Part shown: piece after piece, positions 8,245 to 16,071 of the stretch | Layout: each line of letters opens with the position of its first letter | Position numbering within the stretch: position 1 is the first letter of the stretch | NCBI GenBank assembly: GCA_963578605.1 | Contig: CAUZEA010000104.1 | Span: 1-19,247, forward strand | Reading direction: 5' to 3' | DNA: 19,247 bases | From: JAKVCB01 sp963578605 | GTDB lineage: Bacteria > Planctomycetota > Planctomycetia > Pirellulales > Lacipirellulaceae | The notes under the pieces: generated by a model | Told to the model about the DNA's origin: nothing | Databases searched by the model: none | What the model saw: the letters and a program-made list of their open reading frames with translations, nothing else | Position numbers and translations under genes: made by a program

Positions 8245-9849
8245 TCAAGATGCACCCATTTGCACTTCACCATCGTTCGCCTGCGGCCTGCCCGGCGTAC
8301 TCCGCCCCTCATCAACATACCGTTTGAGTAGTGACTTCAATTGATCGACCACGTCAGGATTCTCGGCGGCCACGTTAACCGACTCGGCAATGTCGGTTGC
8401 CAGGTCATAAAGTTGGATGCTGGGGAGGTTGGCTTTTCGTGCTTTGGCGGGCCTGGGATTGCTCCACCCCCCCGACCCACCGCAGAGCAATAGTTTCCAC
8501 TTGCCCCTGCGGATGGCAAAGGAACCGTTGACCGAATGATGAACTGTGGCCTCACGTATGGGGCCGGTTGCAGTTTGGCTGAACAACGGCAACATGCTTA
8601 CCGAATCTTCACCCGCGTCATCCGGCAACGTAAAACCGGTAATGTCCGCGACGGTTGCCAGTAGATCGGTGTGGCAAATTGTGTCACTGGACGAGGAGCC
8701 AACTTTGATCACTTTTGGCCAGCGTGCGATGAAGGCGACTCGGTGCCCGCCTTCGAAGAGATCAGCTTTGTGACCACGGTAGACATGACTTGGGTTGTGC
8801 CCACGTTCGACCAGGAATGAAAAATCAGCACCCGGCGTCGCGCCATTATCACTGGTCACTATAAAAAGCGTGTTGTCGACAAGTCCCTTCTTTTGTAAAG
8901 CATTCATAACCTCGCCAACCGTCCAGTCGACCTGCATTACAAAATCTCCCCAGTCGTTAAGTCCGCTTTGGTTCTGAAATCGTGGCTGTGGGATGATGGG
9001 CTTGTGGGGAGCGGTTAACGGGAAATAGAGCAGGAAGGGTTTATCCGGGGTTTGTACTTCGATGAACCTCACTGCCTTTTCTGTGAGCTTGTCGAGTACC
9101 TCGATATGTTTGAAATCATCACCGATGGGACCGGCGCGCCAATACTTCTTGCCAACAGACCCCGGCGAAATTTTGGTTGGAACCATCGTGACCCGATGGT
9201 TTTCGATATAAACATGCGGATGCATGTCCAGTGATGCCGGGATACCAAAGAAATAGTCAAATCCGACCTCGTTCGGCCCTGACGAAATCAGCTGCGTGAA
9301 GTCAATCTTTTCCCACGTTTCGTCCCGGTGCTCGAGAGGGGGATTCTGTTCGTCTTTCAACCCCCACTTCAGTCCTAAGTGCCACTTTCCCACACAAGCG
9401 GTACGATAACCCAGCGGCTGAAGCAACGACGCAACTGTCAAACGACCTGCCGCAATCAGCGGCGGTGAATAGCCCCAACTGACCCCTCGTTGCAAGCGAG
9501 TCCGCCACGCATACCGTCCTGTCAGCACTCCGTACCGGGTAGGTGTGCAAACCGCGGACCCGGAATGCGCGTCGGTAAACCTTATGCCTTGACTCGCCAA
9601 TTTGTCCATATTGGGAGTGGCAATTCTCGACTGCGGGTTGAAGGCTGTCACATCGCCAGGGCCCAAATCGTCGGCAAGGATGTAAACGATATTGGGCCGC
9701 GTTAAATCTTCAGCAGCATCGACCGTTGAAGTACTCTGCCAACCGATACAGGCAATGGCCAGCGCCAACGGGAGCGTTCTCACGCTAACCGGCTGGGACA
9801 CAAATCGATTGGTCCTGTCAGGGATCGCGGCAAACGTGATGGAGAACAT
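8245..9849 (-). CDS. Exported FGly-dependent sulfatase (S1 family)
   Basis: This enzyme hydrolyses sulfate esters, in planctomycetes usually on algal or animal polysaccharides, outside the cytoplasm. It has 534 aa. C101-T-P-T-R105 is the CxPxR signature in which Cys is converted to formylglycine. D60 and D61 of ILADD, and D334-N335 of SDNGAT, are calcium ligands, and K155 and H157 of GKWHLGL and H282 are active-site positions. The ATG at 9849 follows GGAGG with a 10-nt gap. The hydrophobic signal (about residues 24-37) ends near STVDA, so the N-terminus is rather long; GTG codons at residues 17 and 23 are alternatives. The gene converges with the quinoprotein across 107 bp without an obvious terminator. 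Just upstream lies the SDR relic on the same strand, 30 bp away, suggesting a former two-gene unit. Substrate and sulfatase subfamily were not determined. Confidence 0.93.
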   Translation of the reverse strand: MFSITFAAIPDRTNRFVSQPVSVRTLPLALAIACIGWQSTSTVDAAEDLTRPNIVYILADDLGPGDVTAFNPQSRIATPNMDKLASQGIRFTDAHSGSAVCTPTRYGVLTGRYAWRTRLQRGVSWGYSPPLIAAGRLTVASLLQPLGYRTACVGKWHLGLKWGLKDEQNPPLEHRDETWEKIDFTQLISSGPNEVGFDYFFGIPASLDMHPHVYIENHRVTMVPTKISPGSVGKKYWRAGPIGDDFKHIEVLDKLTEKAVRFIEVQTPDKPFLLYFPLTAPHKPIIPQPRFQNQSGLNDWGDFVMQVDWTVGEVMNALQKKGLVDNTLFIVTSDNGATPGADFSFLVERGHNPSHVYRGHKADLFEGGHRVAFIARWPKVIKVGSSSSDTICHTDLLATVADITGFTLPDDAGEDSVSMLPLFSQTATGPIREATVHHSVNGSFAIRRGKWKLLLCGGSGGWSNPRPAKARKANLPSIQLYDLATDIAESVNVAAENPDVVDQLKSLLKRYVDEGRSTPGRPQANDGEVQMGAS

Positions 9850-9879
9850 GAACCATGAACCTCCAGTTGACCGATGACT

Positions 9880-10117
9880 CTACTGTGAATTGATCCGCCC
9901 GGCGCCAATCGGATAGCCCGTTCCACTCGCAAAAGATGACTCGTTGCTGCACAAATAAAAAGCCAACCAGGCAACTTCTTGTGAGCACAGCACCTTTACT
10001 CCTACCATAAGCAAATCGGTCTTTGATTGCCAGCTTCGACACTGCCGAGGCCATGCTGACGATCGCGGCCCGGGCATCCGCTGCGGTTTTCGGTACCACC
10101 GCACGCAAGCAGTTGCA
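9880..10117 (-). pseudogene. Relic of a short-chain dehydrogenase (SDR), deleted and frame-shifted
   Basis: Two pieces of one SDR lie in adjacent frames on the minus strand. Piece A (10117 down to 9980) reads LRAVVPK, then IVSMASAVSK, then RFAYGRSKGAVLT. The catalytic Ser, Tyr and Lys keep the canonical spacing (Ser to Tyr 13, Tyr to Lys 4). Piece B (9984 down to the TAG at 9880) reads EVAWLAFYLCSNESSF followed by GTGYPIGAG, the usual C-terminal SDR block. The junction falls inside a few bases at 9980-9984. Compared with the intact SDR at 17142-17912, about 59 residues between Lys and the EVA motif are missing, and so are the first ~110 residues including the TGxxxGIG nucleotide-binding loop. 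The remnant cannot encode a working enzyme. It lies 30 bp upstream of the sulfatase start, so it probably was the first gene of that unit. Confidence 0.82.
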
Positions 10118-10186
10118 AGTGCGTGGCAAATGCAGTTCTATCCTGGGGCCTTTTCTCAATCACCCGCCAACTACTCAACTTTCAAG

Positions 10187-10861
10187 TCAGCGGCAACGAC
10201 GCAGGCCAAACAAGCAGCAGCCCAGGCCAAAAAGAACCAGGGTCGAGGGTTCAGGAATTTCGCTCACCTGGAAGTCGAATGTGTAGGTCGTATTCGTGGG
10301 TCCTTCCTGGTACCAGAAAGTGTACGTCCCGGCAGCGAGAGGTCCCGAAAACCCGGCTCCACCCATCGTGGCTGCGCCCAAATCTTCAAGCACGTTGTCG
10401 CCTTGCTGCTGGCCCGGGATCATCCCAACGAGTCCCCCGCCCAACAAGGCATTCGGCAACGTCGGATCACTGATCTGCCCACTAGCTTCCACTGCAAACC
10501 ATGCACCGTTTCCGTTATCCTCACCGAGAAGACCGGTGGGAGTGAACTCGAAATGGGTCAAAACCACCTGGTCCATTTGGGTGTTGGGCGCAACTTCCAC
10601 AGTCCACACGTCGGCATCCAGGTTCGGAAAATGGGGAGCAGGAACTGCTGGAGGCACCTCAACCACATCCCCGGCGTTCGAGGTTCCAGAAACCAGGTTA
10701 CTACCAACACCGAGTACTCCCAGCAACGTTGGATTTGCAAAATCACCGGACAGATCCTGCTGTGTGCTTTCGTCATAGTTGACATTGGCTAGCGCCGTAC
10801 TTGTTGGCATCCAAACCACGCCACCAAGAACCAACACACTGAAATATCTAAAACACTTCAT
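10187..10861 (-). CDS. PEP-CTERM sorting-domain exported protein
   Basis: This is an exported protein of 224 aa that an exosortase (EpsH/XrtA-type) would recognise and process. The ATG at 10861 is chosen because AAGGAG (10870-10875) precedes it by 8 nt and because it opens a clean signal peptide, MKCFRYFSVLVLGG, ending near ALA. The frame is open further upstream, but only with non-signal residues. The C-terminus (202-224) is a textbook tripartite PEP-CTERM signal: IPEPS, a hydrophobic run with two cysteines, and an RRCR basic tail. The body is acidic and low in Lys, with Gly-, Asn- and Thr-rich beta-strand-like stretches and no catalytic motif. Function is unknown; a surface or matrix role is inferred from the class. 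No exosortase gene is in the window. Confidence 0.88.
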   Translation of the reverse strand: MKCFRYFSVLVLGGVVWMPTSTALANVNYDESTQQDLSGDFANPTLLGVLGVGSNLVSGTSNAGDVVEVPPAVPAPHFPNLDADVWTVEVAPNTQMDQVVLTHFEFTPTGLLGEDNGNGAWFAVEASGQISDPTLPNALLGGGLVGMIPGQQQGDNVLEDLGAATMGGAGFSGPLAAGTYTFWYQEGPTNTTYTFDFQVSEIPEPSTLVLFGLGCCLFGLRRCR

Positions 10862-11042
10862 TACATTCGCTCCTTTGTTTGCATTAAAAAAAGTGCGATG
10901 AACTCGATGAATGCCACGGTAACACTTGATCCCACAAGTAACAGTTCCACCAACTTTTAGAACAACAACCACCGCCACACATGTGAACAGACAGCAAATT
11001 TCTGTGAATCATCTTGAGTTCAGCAAAGGGGCAATCATAAAC

Positions 11043-11090
11043 CAGTCATCCTCGTCTAACAAGTTACAGTCATCCTCGTCTAACAAGTTA
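11043..11090. repeat. Exact 24-bp tandem duplication
   Basis: Two identical 24-bp units, 11043-11066 and 11067-11090, lie head to tail in non-coding DNA upstream of the PEP-CTERM gene. Perfect identity points to a recent slippage duplication. Each unit includes GTCTAACAAGTTA. Confidence 0.97.
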
Positions 11091-11144
11091 ATTGGTGAAA
11101 TGTTTGCGCCTTCCCGCCGACTGCGTAAAACACTCTGTTGTTAT

Positions 11145-11247
11145 GAAATCCAATGTCTTGTCAATAGATTTCTGGGATTCCAGGCCAAACACGTCCTGGA
11201 GTTAAGCTGGCAACCACCGAGGGCGGGCACGTGAACCTGTCCAACAC
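11145..11247 (-). repeat. Dispersed 3' element, copy 1
   Basis: This stretch starts 65 bases beyond the acetyltransferase stop. It matches 12856-12928. On the minus strand it begins GTGTTGGACAGGTTCA, continues CCCTCGGTGGTTG, and ends with a part that aligns at 25 of 35 positions with the other copy. This copy carries about 24 extra bases in the middle and 4 to 5 more between the two conserved blocks. A short stem, CTGG with CCAG, is kept in both copies. It resembles a small non-coding repeat family rather than a coding relic. Confidence 0.65.
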
Positions 11248-11312
11248 ACATCTACGACAATGGGATGCCACCCTCTTGAGAACGCGACTCTCTCCAGGTG
11301 GTCTTGCTATCG

Positions 11313-12419
11313 TCAGACGCGCATGAAGATGCGACGACGGTACATCCAGTCCAACAGGAACCATTTCAAGACTAACGCACCGAGCGGCAAGAACATTGGG
11401 TGTAATCGCCACGGAATATTCTCCCCGATTAGCAGTCCGGAGACCTCAGAAAAGTCGATGAACGAGCTAAGCATGTAAATGGTGATGGAGTTTGCACCAA
11501 ACACCACAAAAGGTTTGCTCCAACCCTTCCAGCCGCGGACATCAATCACCCAGTAGAAGATGGCCAGAAACAGCAGGCTCCAGCCCGCGCAGCAGAGCAC
11601 AAAGGAACTGGTCCAGAGTTTCTTATTAATTGGGAACGCCTGGTCCCAAATCGCCGCTAACACCAGCGCTACTCCTCCGGCAGCAATAAGGCCGACCACA
11701 CGCAAATTCTCGCTGGTCCCTTTTTGGGTGAGCCACCGCCCGGCGAAAACACCAGCCAGGGCCGTGCAAATTGCCGGGAAGGTCGAGAGCAGGCCCTCGG
11801 GATCACGGTTACCTTCGTTGAGAACACCCGGCAGCAATTGCCGATCAATCCAATCGGTAAGAGTCTGGCCCGGTTCGAAAGAGGCAACCCCCGTATCGGG
11901 AACTGGGACCAGGGTGAGGGCGGCCCAGTATCCAAGCAAGATACCAACAAACCACACAACCTGGATCCGGGGAGTGAACCAAATGACGAGAAAGGCTGCC
12001 AACATCCACGCCAAACCAATACGGGCAAGCACGCTCGCACAGCGAAGATTTTCAAAGTCAAAGGCAAAGAAACCGTTGTAGACCAGTCCCAGCAAGACAA
12101 GTATCAGCCCACGCTTAATGGCATGGATCGTTAGTGCCTTTCGGGTTGCTCCCTGCTCGGCTCGCTTGGCAAATGAAAGCGGCATTGAGACGCCGGCAAG
12201 AAACAGGAACAACGGAAAGATCAGGTCATAGAAATGGAAACCGTGCCACTCCACATGATGACACTGCTGTTCGACCCACACCAGCGGGCCCCACCCCGTG
12301 CTCGTCGCAAGTGCCGCAAAAATAGCGCGTCCACCCAAGATCCAAAACAGGTCTGCGCCACGGAGGGCATCAAGCGACACAAGCCGTCTTGGAACTACAC
12401 TGTTCTCAGAAATCGTCAT
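11313..12419 (-). CDS. DUF5009/COG4299 membrane acyltransferase (heparan-alpha-glucosaminide N-acetyltransferase-like)
   Basis: This multi-pass membrane protein belongs to the HGSNAT/NagX-like family, which is thought to move acetyl groups across the membrane onto amino sugars. The start at 12419 (ATG) gives 368 aa and puts the family opening RRLVSLDALRGADLFW at residues 11-26; a TTG at 12443 would add 8 residues, and neither has a good Shine-Dalgarno site. The conserved H-x3-W-H-G...YDLIFPLFLFLAGVS block (about 55-77) contains candidate catalytic His55 and His59. About ten hydrophobic segments are visible. The protein ends with a basic MYRRRIFMRV tail. Bacterial members are often near carbohydrate genes, as here, but the substrate is not established. 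Confidence 0.9.
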   Translation of the reverse strand: MTISENSVVPRRLVSLDALRGADLFWILGGRAIFAALATSTGWGPLVWVEQQCHHVEWHGFHFYDLIFPLFLFLAGVSMPLSFAKRAEQGATRKALTIHAIKRGLILVLLGLVYNGFFAFDFENLRCASVLARIGLAWMLAAFLVIWFTPRIQVVWFVGILLGYWAALTLVPVPDTGVASFEPGQTLTDWIDRQLLPGVLNEGNRDPEGLLSTFPAICTALAGVFAGRWLTQKGTSENLRVVGLIAAGGVALVLAAIWDQAFPINKKLWTSSFVLCCAGWSLLFLAIFYWVIDVRGWKGWSKPFVVFGANSITIYMLSSFIDFSEVSGLLIGENIPWRLHPMFLPLGALVLKWFLLDWMYRRRIFMRV

Positions 12420-13061
12420 TGTTTTCGGTACCCATTCAGCCAAGCTAAAGAAAGGCAGGACGCTCTACGTCAATACCCCCGTCGAGAGCAATTCATGGTC
12501 GTTGGGCGACACATGCACGTGCCTGCCACTGTGTGACCTTTTGTAAGGGGCATCAAATGTGTGAGGTAAGAAGCATTGAACTTTTTTTACTCATTTCGAA
12601 ACACAGGAATTTCTCGAATACTGTAGTTACCCGCTACCCATGCAACGGTGATCCCATCAACCCTTTCCCTGAAGTCCTTGGTTCCCATGCGCGTCGGTTA
12701 AACAGCAAATCTCCAACGAGTGTATCGAAGAGACCATTTCCAGCAAGACAGACCGAGTGCTGTAGAGTATGTTGACGTGTGACAATACGTGCACCAATTC
12801 TAAAAAACACCAGCCACGGCCATATTCAATTTCCCACGGCGCAGGTCGTGAAGCGGAATCACGTGTATTGCGAGTAGATTCCTGGAATTACCAGTCCAAC
12901 CACCGAGGGCCATGAACCTGTCCAACACCGGCACCGCTTGACGGACCGCGGTAGGCAACGTGCCCTCCGACGGCACGACTTGTACAAACTCACCACCCTA
13001 CGATTGCCTGAAAAGGTGGCTGCAGCGGATCCACCATCAGCACGAACCCCCGCGGGTATGG
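12420..13061. other. 642-bp spacer containing element copy 2
   Basis: No gene is supported between the acetyltransferase start and the oxidoreductase stop. The central part (about 12540-12860) is AT-richer than the neighbouring genes and contains T and A runs. A minus-strand frame around 12640-12760 reads GNGLFDTLVGDLLFNRRAWE, which is protein-like, but it has no start signal or known match and I do not call it. Copy 2 of the dispersed element occupies 12856-12928. Confidence 0.45.
12856..12928 (-). repeat. Dispersed 3' element, copy 2
   Basis: This is the shorter copy of the element also found at 11145-11247, here starting 133 bases downstream of the oxidoreductase stop. The blocks GTGTTGGACAGGTTCA and GCCCTCGGTGGTTG (minus strand) are shared exactly or nearly so, and the distal 35 bases align at about 71 percent. 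Both copies have the same orientation relative to the preceding gene. Confidence 0.65.
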
Positions 13062-14159
13062 CTAACCGGCAGGCGACTCGGAGAGGTCATAACCACTGGC
13101 TCGCAGAATCATCTCATGTACTGCCAGTTCGTGCGACAAGGGATAATCGGTCTCTTTTTCCCCACGCAGTACCGCTGCCATGTCGCGAAAAGCACTGATA
13201 AAAATGCCTGGCCCGTCGGGCAAGGTCACATCCTGGTAACCGGTCTTGTATTCGTCCTGCGGCTTTTCCAGTGCCAGCCGAAAGCTGTTTCCGCGAAGCG
13301 GCCGGAGATCGAAGGTGCCAAACTCGCCACACACCGTAAACTGTCGACGCAAGAATCCCTCATACTCAACTAAGGCACTACGAACCGATGCGATCGCATT
13401 AGGATAATCAAAAACCGCCAATTGATTGTCCACCAGCGCGTCCTGATCGGGATGTGTCTGGCGGGCAAAGGCGGTCACCTGCTGAGGTTTACCCATCACT
13501 CGTACCATTGCGTCGATCACGTGGCAGCCAATCTCGAACATCGAACCCCCGGAAAACTGGGCCAGATTCTCTCTTTGGGCCGATCCTATTTTTTTACTCA
13601 TGACCGCATGAACTTCAAACAGATCACCCAACCAACCCTCGGCTACCGCACGGTAGCAAAACTGAAATGCGGGGTGGTATCGATAAATGTACCCCATTTG
13701 CAGGTGTAGCTTGCGACGTGCAACCTCATCGAGCAACTCCTTGTAGTCGACCAGGTTCTCGCCGGCAGGCTTGTCCAAATGGATATTCATACCAGCCGCC
13801 ACACATCGTCGGGCAGTTGGCAACAGATCATGCACCTCGGTTTCGACAACCACCGCCTGGAGTCCGCTGGTATTGAGCAACTCTTCTTCGGTCAGCAGGG
13901 GCACATCCAGATAACGACCGGTCAGCTTTGCGCGGCGCTCGGGATCGTTCTCGACGAGTCCTACCACTTCATACTCATCAGTGACCTCGAGTAACTGGGT
14001 AAAAACGCCCGCAGCATGAGCGTGCCCAGTACCAATTTGACCGATTTTTATTTTCTCAGGCTTTGCCCCCGCAGCACGAGATGTCGAGGCAGCAAGCGAC
14101 GCGCCTACCGCTGCCACACCAGCACCTGTCAGAAATGTACGTCGATGTAAATTTGTCAC
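13062..14159 (-). CDS. Tat-exported Gfo/Idh/MocA-family oxidoreductase
   Basis: This NAD(P)-dependent sugar or inositol dehydrogenase-like protein of 365 aa is probably periplasmic. The GTG start at 14159 follows AGGAG (14166-14170) with a 6-nt gap. Residues 5-30 form a twin-arginine signal, HRRTFLTGAGVAAVGASLAA. The Rossmann fold begins IKIGQIGTGHAH (37-48). LDKPAG (128-133) replaces the usual EKP motif. MGYIYRYHPAF (155-165) and FEIGCHVIDAM (208-218) supply the expected substrate-site His213 and Asp216. Length is normal for the family. The true substrate is unknown; planctomycetes carry many such exported members and their role is poorly defined. The 3' side has the dispersed element, and the next gene on the strand is 642 bp away, so it is probably transcribed alone. 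Confidence 0.92.
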   Translation of the reverse strand: MTNLHRRTFLTGAGVAAVGASLAASTSRAAGAKPEKIKIGQIGTGHAHAAGVFTQLLEVTDEYEVVGLVENDPERRAKLTGRYLDVPLLTEEELLNTSGLQAVVVETEVHDLLPTARRCVAAGMNIHLDKPAGENLVDYKELLDEVARRKLHLQMGYIYRYHPAFQFCYRAVAEGWLGDLFEVHAVMSKKIGSAQRENLAQFSGGSMFEIGCHVIDAMVRVMGKPQQVTAFARQTHPDQDALVDNQLAVFDYPNAIASVRSALVEYEGFLRRQFTVCGEFGTFDLRPLRGNSFRLALEKPQDEYKTGYQDVTLPDGPGIFISAFRDMAAVLRGEKETDYPLSHELAVHEMILRASGYDLSESPAG

Positions 14160-14301
14160 GGAGCGCTCCTGGTACCTTTCGATTGTGATTGTATCGATAA
14201 ACGCATCTTAACAAAAATGAAGTCGTCCCAAGCACCATGCTGTATTGCCTGGTTGTGTGAGAAGTTCCCACCCTATTTGGAATAAAGGCCCTTGCCAGGC
14301 A

Positions 14302-14356
14302 GGTTGAAATCAAATTTCAACCACCGTGACCGCTCGGTTCCGCCACGAAACCGAGC
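14302..14356. other. Two adjacent perfect hairpins
   Basis: Hairpin 1 has 9-bp arms, GGTTGAAAT (14302-14310) and ATTTCAACC (14314-14322), around a 3-nt loop. Hairpin 2 has 8-bp arms, GCTCGGTT (14332-14339) and AACCGAGC (14349-14356), around 9 nt. Neither is followed by a T tract, so intrinsic termination is doubtful. They may be operators or RNA structures in a leader. Confidence 0.55.
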
Positions 14357-14387
14357 AGTTGCCGAAAGTCTTGCACGATACCCCACG

Positions 14388-14427
14388 GGCCAGTTCCCTC
14401 GGAACCCCGTCGGCCAGTTCCCTCGGA
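14388..14427. repeat. 16-bp direct repeat with 24-bp period
   Basis: GGCCAGTTCCCTCGGA occurs at 14388-14403 and again at 14412-14427. It could be a pair of regulator-binding sites upstream of the BBP7 gene or a simple duplication. The 24-bp spacing is close to, but not exactly, two helical turns. Confidence 0.8.
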
Positions 14428-14497
14428 TCAGGGGCTGGAAATTAGAGATCGCATCGGGTTACCACTCAAACAGGGCGGTGCATTGCCTGCAATGAAG

Positions 14498-14526
14498 CTC
14501 CTCCAGATCGCACTCTACTGGAGGAG
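14498..14526. other. Inverted repeat upstream of the BBP7 gene
   Basis: CTCCTCCAG (14498-14506) and CTGGAGGAG (14518-14526) are perfect 9-bp arms around an 11-nt loop, about 100 bp before the gene start. In a transcript this hairpin would bury the GGAGGAG sequence. It could be an operator or a structured leader. Confidence 0.5.
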
Positions 14527-14627
14527 GCGGTCAATTTGTAACGATTATTCAAGTTAATTGGGTAGAAAAGCCGATACGGGCCAAACCGGATATATAAAAA
14601 AGAGAATAAGTACCGCGAGACCCGACC

Positions 14628-15992
14628 TTGCACGCTTCAAGACAGGCCGACCGCTATTTAGGGGAAACTCGGCCATGGCGCATGGCCCTGCTCGGTGTTG
14701 TCACCCTGACTGGCAGCCTTGGCAGGGCCGCTGAGCATGATGGCATACCAGCTCCGGCCACAACGATACCCCGCCCGGAAAAACCGGTCGCGGTTCCGGT
14801 ACCACTGGCCGCCATTTCACGAAAACTGGTCTCCAGCGGTATCGCCGGACTTGCCGTGAATCGTCGTTTGCGCCGGCTGGGACCATGCCCGGGCGCATGC
14901 GAGGTGAATTGGTACGCCGCCCGTCTTTGGGTTCGTCCCGAGTATCTTGCCTGGGATATGAAAGGTTTTGCGCTCCCGGCCCTGTTGACCACCGGTTCAA
15001 CGACGACAGACCCCGCCGTGGCAGGACAACTCGACCAACCCGATACCGTGATCTTGTTTGGTGACGGCAGCCTTGATGGCCGTTTACGATCTGGAGGCCG
15101 GCTCAATGCGGGATTCTGGTGTACGCCAAGGCAGTTCCAAGGGTTCGAACTCAGTTACTTTGGCGCTCAGGGATATGATACGAGCTACCAGGTCGACTCG
15201 AATGAATTTGCGGTGCTGGCCCGCCCGTTCCAGAACGCCACAAATGGGCAACCCGACGCTCAGCTGATCGCCTACCCAGACTTAATCGACGGTGCGGCGA
15301 CGGTACGGGTCGACGTTGAACTGGCAGGAACCGACGTCTTTTTTCGCAAAGCTATGGTCTGGACACCGTCGGTACGTATCGATTTCTTGTCGGGATACCG
15401 GTATGGACGCCTTCGTGATGAAGTTCATATCGATGACACCAGTATCTCACTCGATTCAGCCAGTGGTGAGCCCGTCGATACCATTGTCGATCAGCAAGAC
15501 CGCTTCCGCATGGTCAACAACTTCCACGGCGGTCAGGTTGGGCTGTTGGGCCACTGGTGGCACGGCTGCTGGTCGTGCCAAATCCTGGCAAAGGTTGCCC
15601 TGGGAGGCGTGCAATCACGGTACGGCATCCGGGGCGCCACGACCATCTCCGATCTGATCGACGGTGAATACGTGGTCACCGACTACGAAGGTGGACTGCT
15701 GGCCCTGCCAACCAACATGGGAAGTGGTACGTCGTACGACACCTCGGTCCTGTCGGAACTTGGAATCAGGCTCGAGTACCAGTTTCGCACCGACATGCGA
15801 ATAGCGCTGGGGTACACACTCTTGGGATGGAGCAATGTCGTGCGGGTCTCGTCAATTATCGACACAGAAATCAATCCCACCCAAATCCCGCCGGGATCCC
15901 TGGTAGGCGTGGCGGCTCCAGGCGCACCATCACTTCACCGCACCGGTTTCTGGGCCCAAGGCCTGAATGCTTCGTGGGAATACCAGTTCTGA
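14628..15992 (+). CDS. BBP7-family outer membrane beta-barrel protein
   Basis: This is a planctomycete-type outer-membrane or surface barrel of 454 aa. The block WVRPEYLAWDMKGFALPALL opens the domain near residue 101. RLNAGFWCTPRQFQGFELSY, RIDFLSGYRYGRLRDEV and FRTDMRIALGYTLLGW are the usual alternating strands, and the chain ends in Phe (WEYQF), as expected for insertion into the outer membrane. The TTG at 14628 is kept because it gives an Arg-containing n-region before the hydrophobic MALLGVVTLTG. The ATG at 14682 is an alternative, but it would begin the signal without positive charge. Neither start has a clear ribosome-binding site. The ligand or transport role of BBP7 proteins is unknown. 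The gene is alone on its strand and converges with birA across 79 bp. Confidence 0.88.
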   Translation: MHASRQADRYLGETRPWRMALLGVVTLTGSLGRAAEHDGIPAPATTIPRPEKPVAVPVPLAAISRKLVSSGIAGLAVNRRLRRLGPCPGACEVNWYAARLWVRPEYLAWDMKGFALPALLTTGSTTTDPAVAGQLDQPDTVILFGDGSLDGRLRSGGRLNAGFWCTPRQFQGFELSYFGAQGYDTSYQVDSNEFAVLARPFQNATNGQPDAQLIAYPDLIDGAATVRVDVELAGTDVFFRKAMVWTPSVRIDFLSGYRYGRLRDEVHIDDTSISLDSASGEPVDTIVDQQDRFRMVNNFHGGQVGLLGHWWHGCWSCQILAKVALGGVQSRYGIRGATTISDLIDGEYVVTDYEGGLLALPTNMGSGTSYDTSVLSELGIRLEYQFRTDMRIALGYTLLGWSNVVRVSSIIDTEINPTQIPPGSLVGVAAPGAPSLHRTGFWAQGLNASWEYQF

Positions 15993-16071
15993 AGCCGCAC
16001 TTGGTTCCCATAAAACAGGTGCCCGGAGATGCACCCAACGTCCCGCAGCTTCAGGCATGAGAAGCCGCCGT

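Larger units (their letters stand above)
10862..11312. other. 451-bp spacer between the acetyltransferase and PEP-CTERM genes
   Basis: No gene is supported. The region holds the PEP-CTERM ribosome-binding site, an exact 24-bp tandem duplication (11043-11090) and copy 1 of the dispersed 3' element (11145-11247). The part near 11000-11110 is visibly more AT-rich than the flanking genes. A promoter for the PEP-CTERM gene should lie in 10880-11000, but I cannot define its boxes. Confidence 0.5.
14160..14627. other. 468-bp divergent intergenic region with hairpins
   Basis: This spacer separates the oxidoreductase (minus) from the BBP7 gene (plus), so it must hold both promoters. It contains three inverted repeats and one direct repeat, listed separately. 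An AT-rich stretch, GGATATATAAAAAAGAG at 14588-14604, lies just before the BBP7 start and could include a -10 region. No coding function is supported; a plus-strand frame across the direct repeat reads GQFPRNPVGQFPR, but this follows from the DNA repeat. Confidence 0.45.

Noticed and set aside
10956..10992. Possible third copy of the dispersed 3' element (CAACCACCG and TGTGAAC)
   Set aside because: Only about 16 bases in two short blocks match, and it lies upstream of a gene rather than after a stop; chance is likely.
12640..12765. Minus-strand protein-like frame reading GNGLFDTLVGDLL
   Set aside because: It is about 40 codons with no start, ribosome-binding site or known relative, and could be chance.
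14292..14495. 67-codon plus-strand frame with repeated GQFPR
   Set aside because: The peptide repeat follows from the 16-bp direct DNA repeat; no ribosome-binding site or family.
16018..16040. Weak hairpin GGTGC with GCACC between the BBP7 and birA genes
   Set aside because: Five base pairs with an 8-nt loop and no T tract is not enough to call a terminator.
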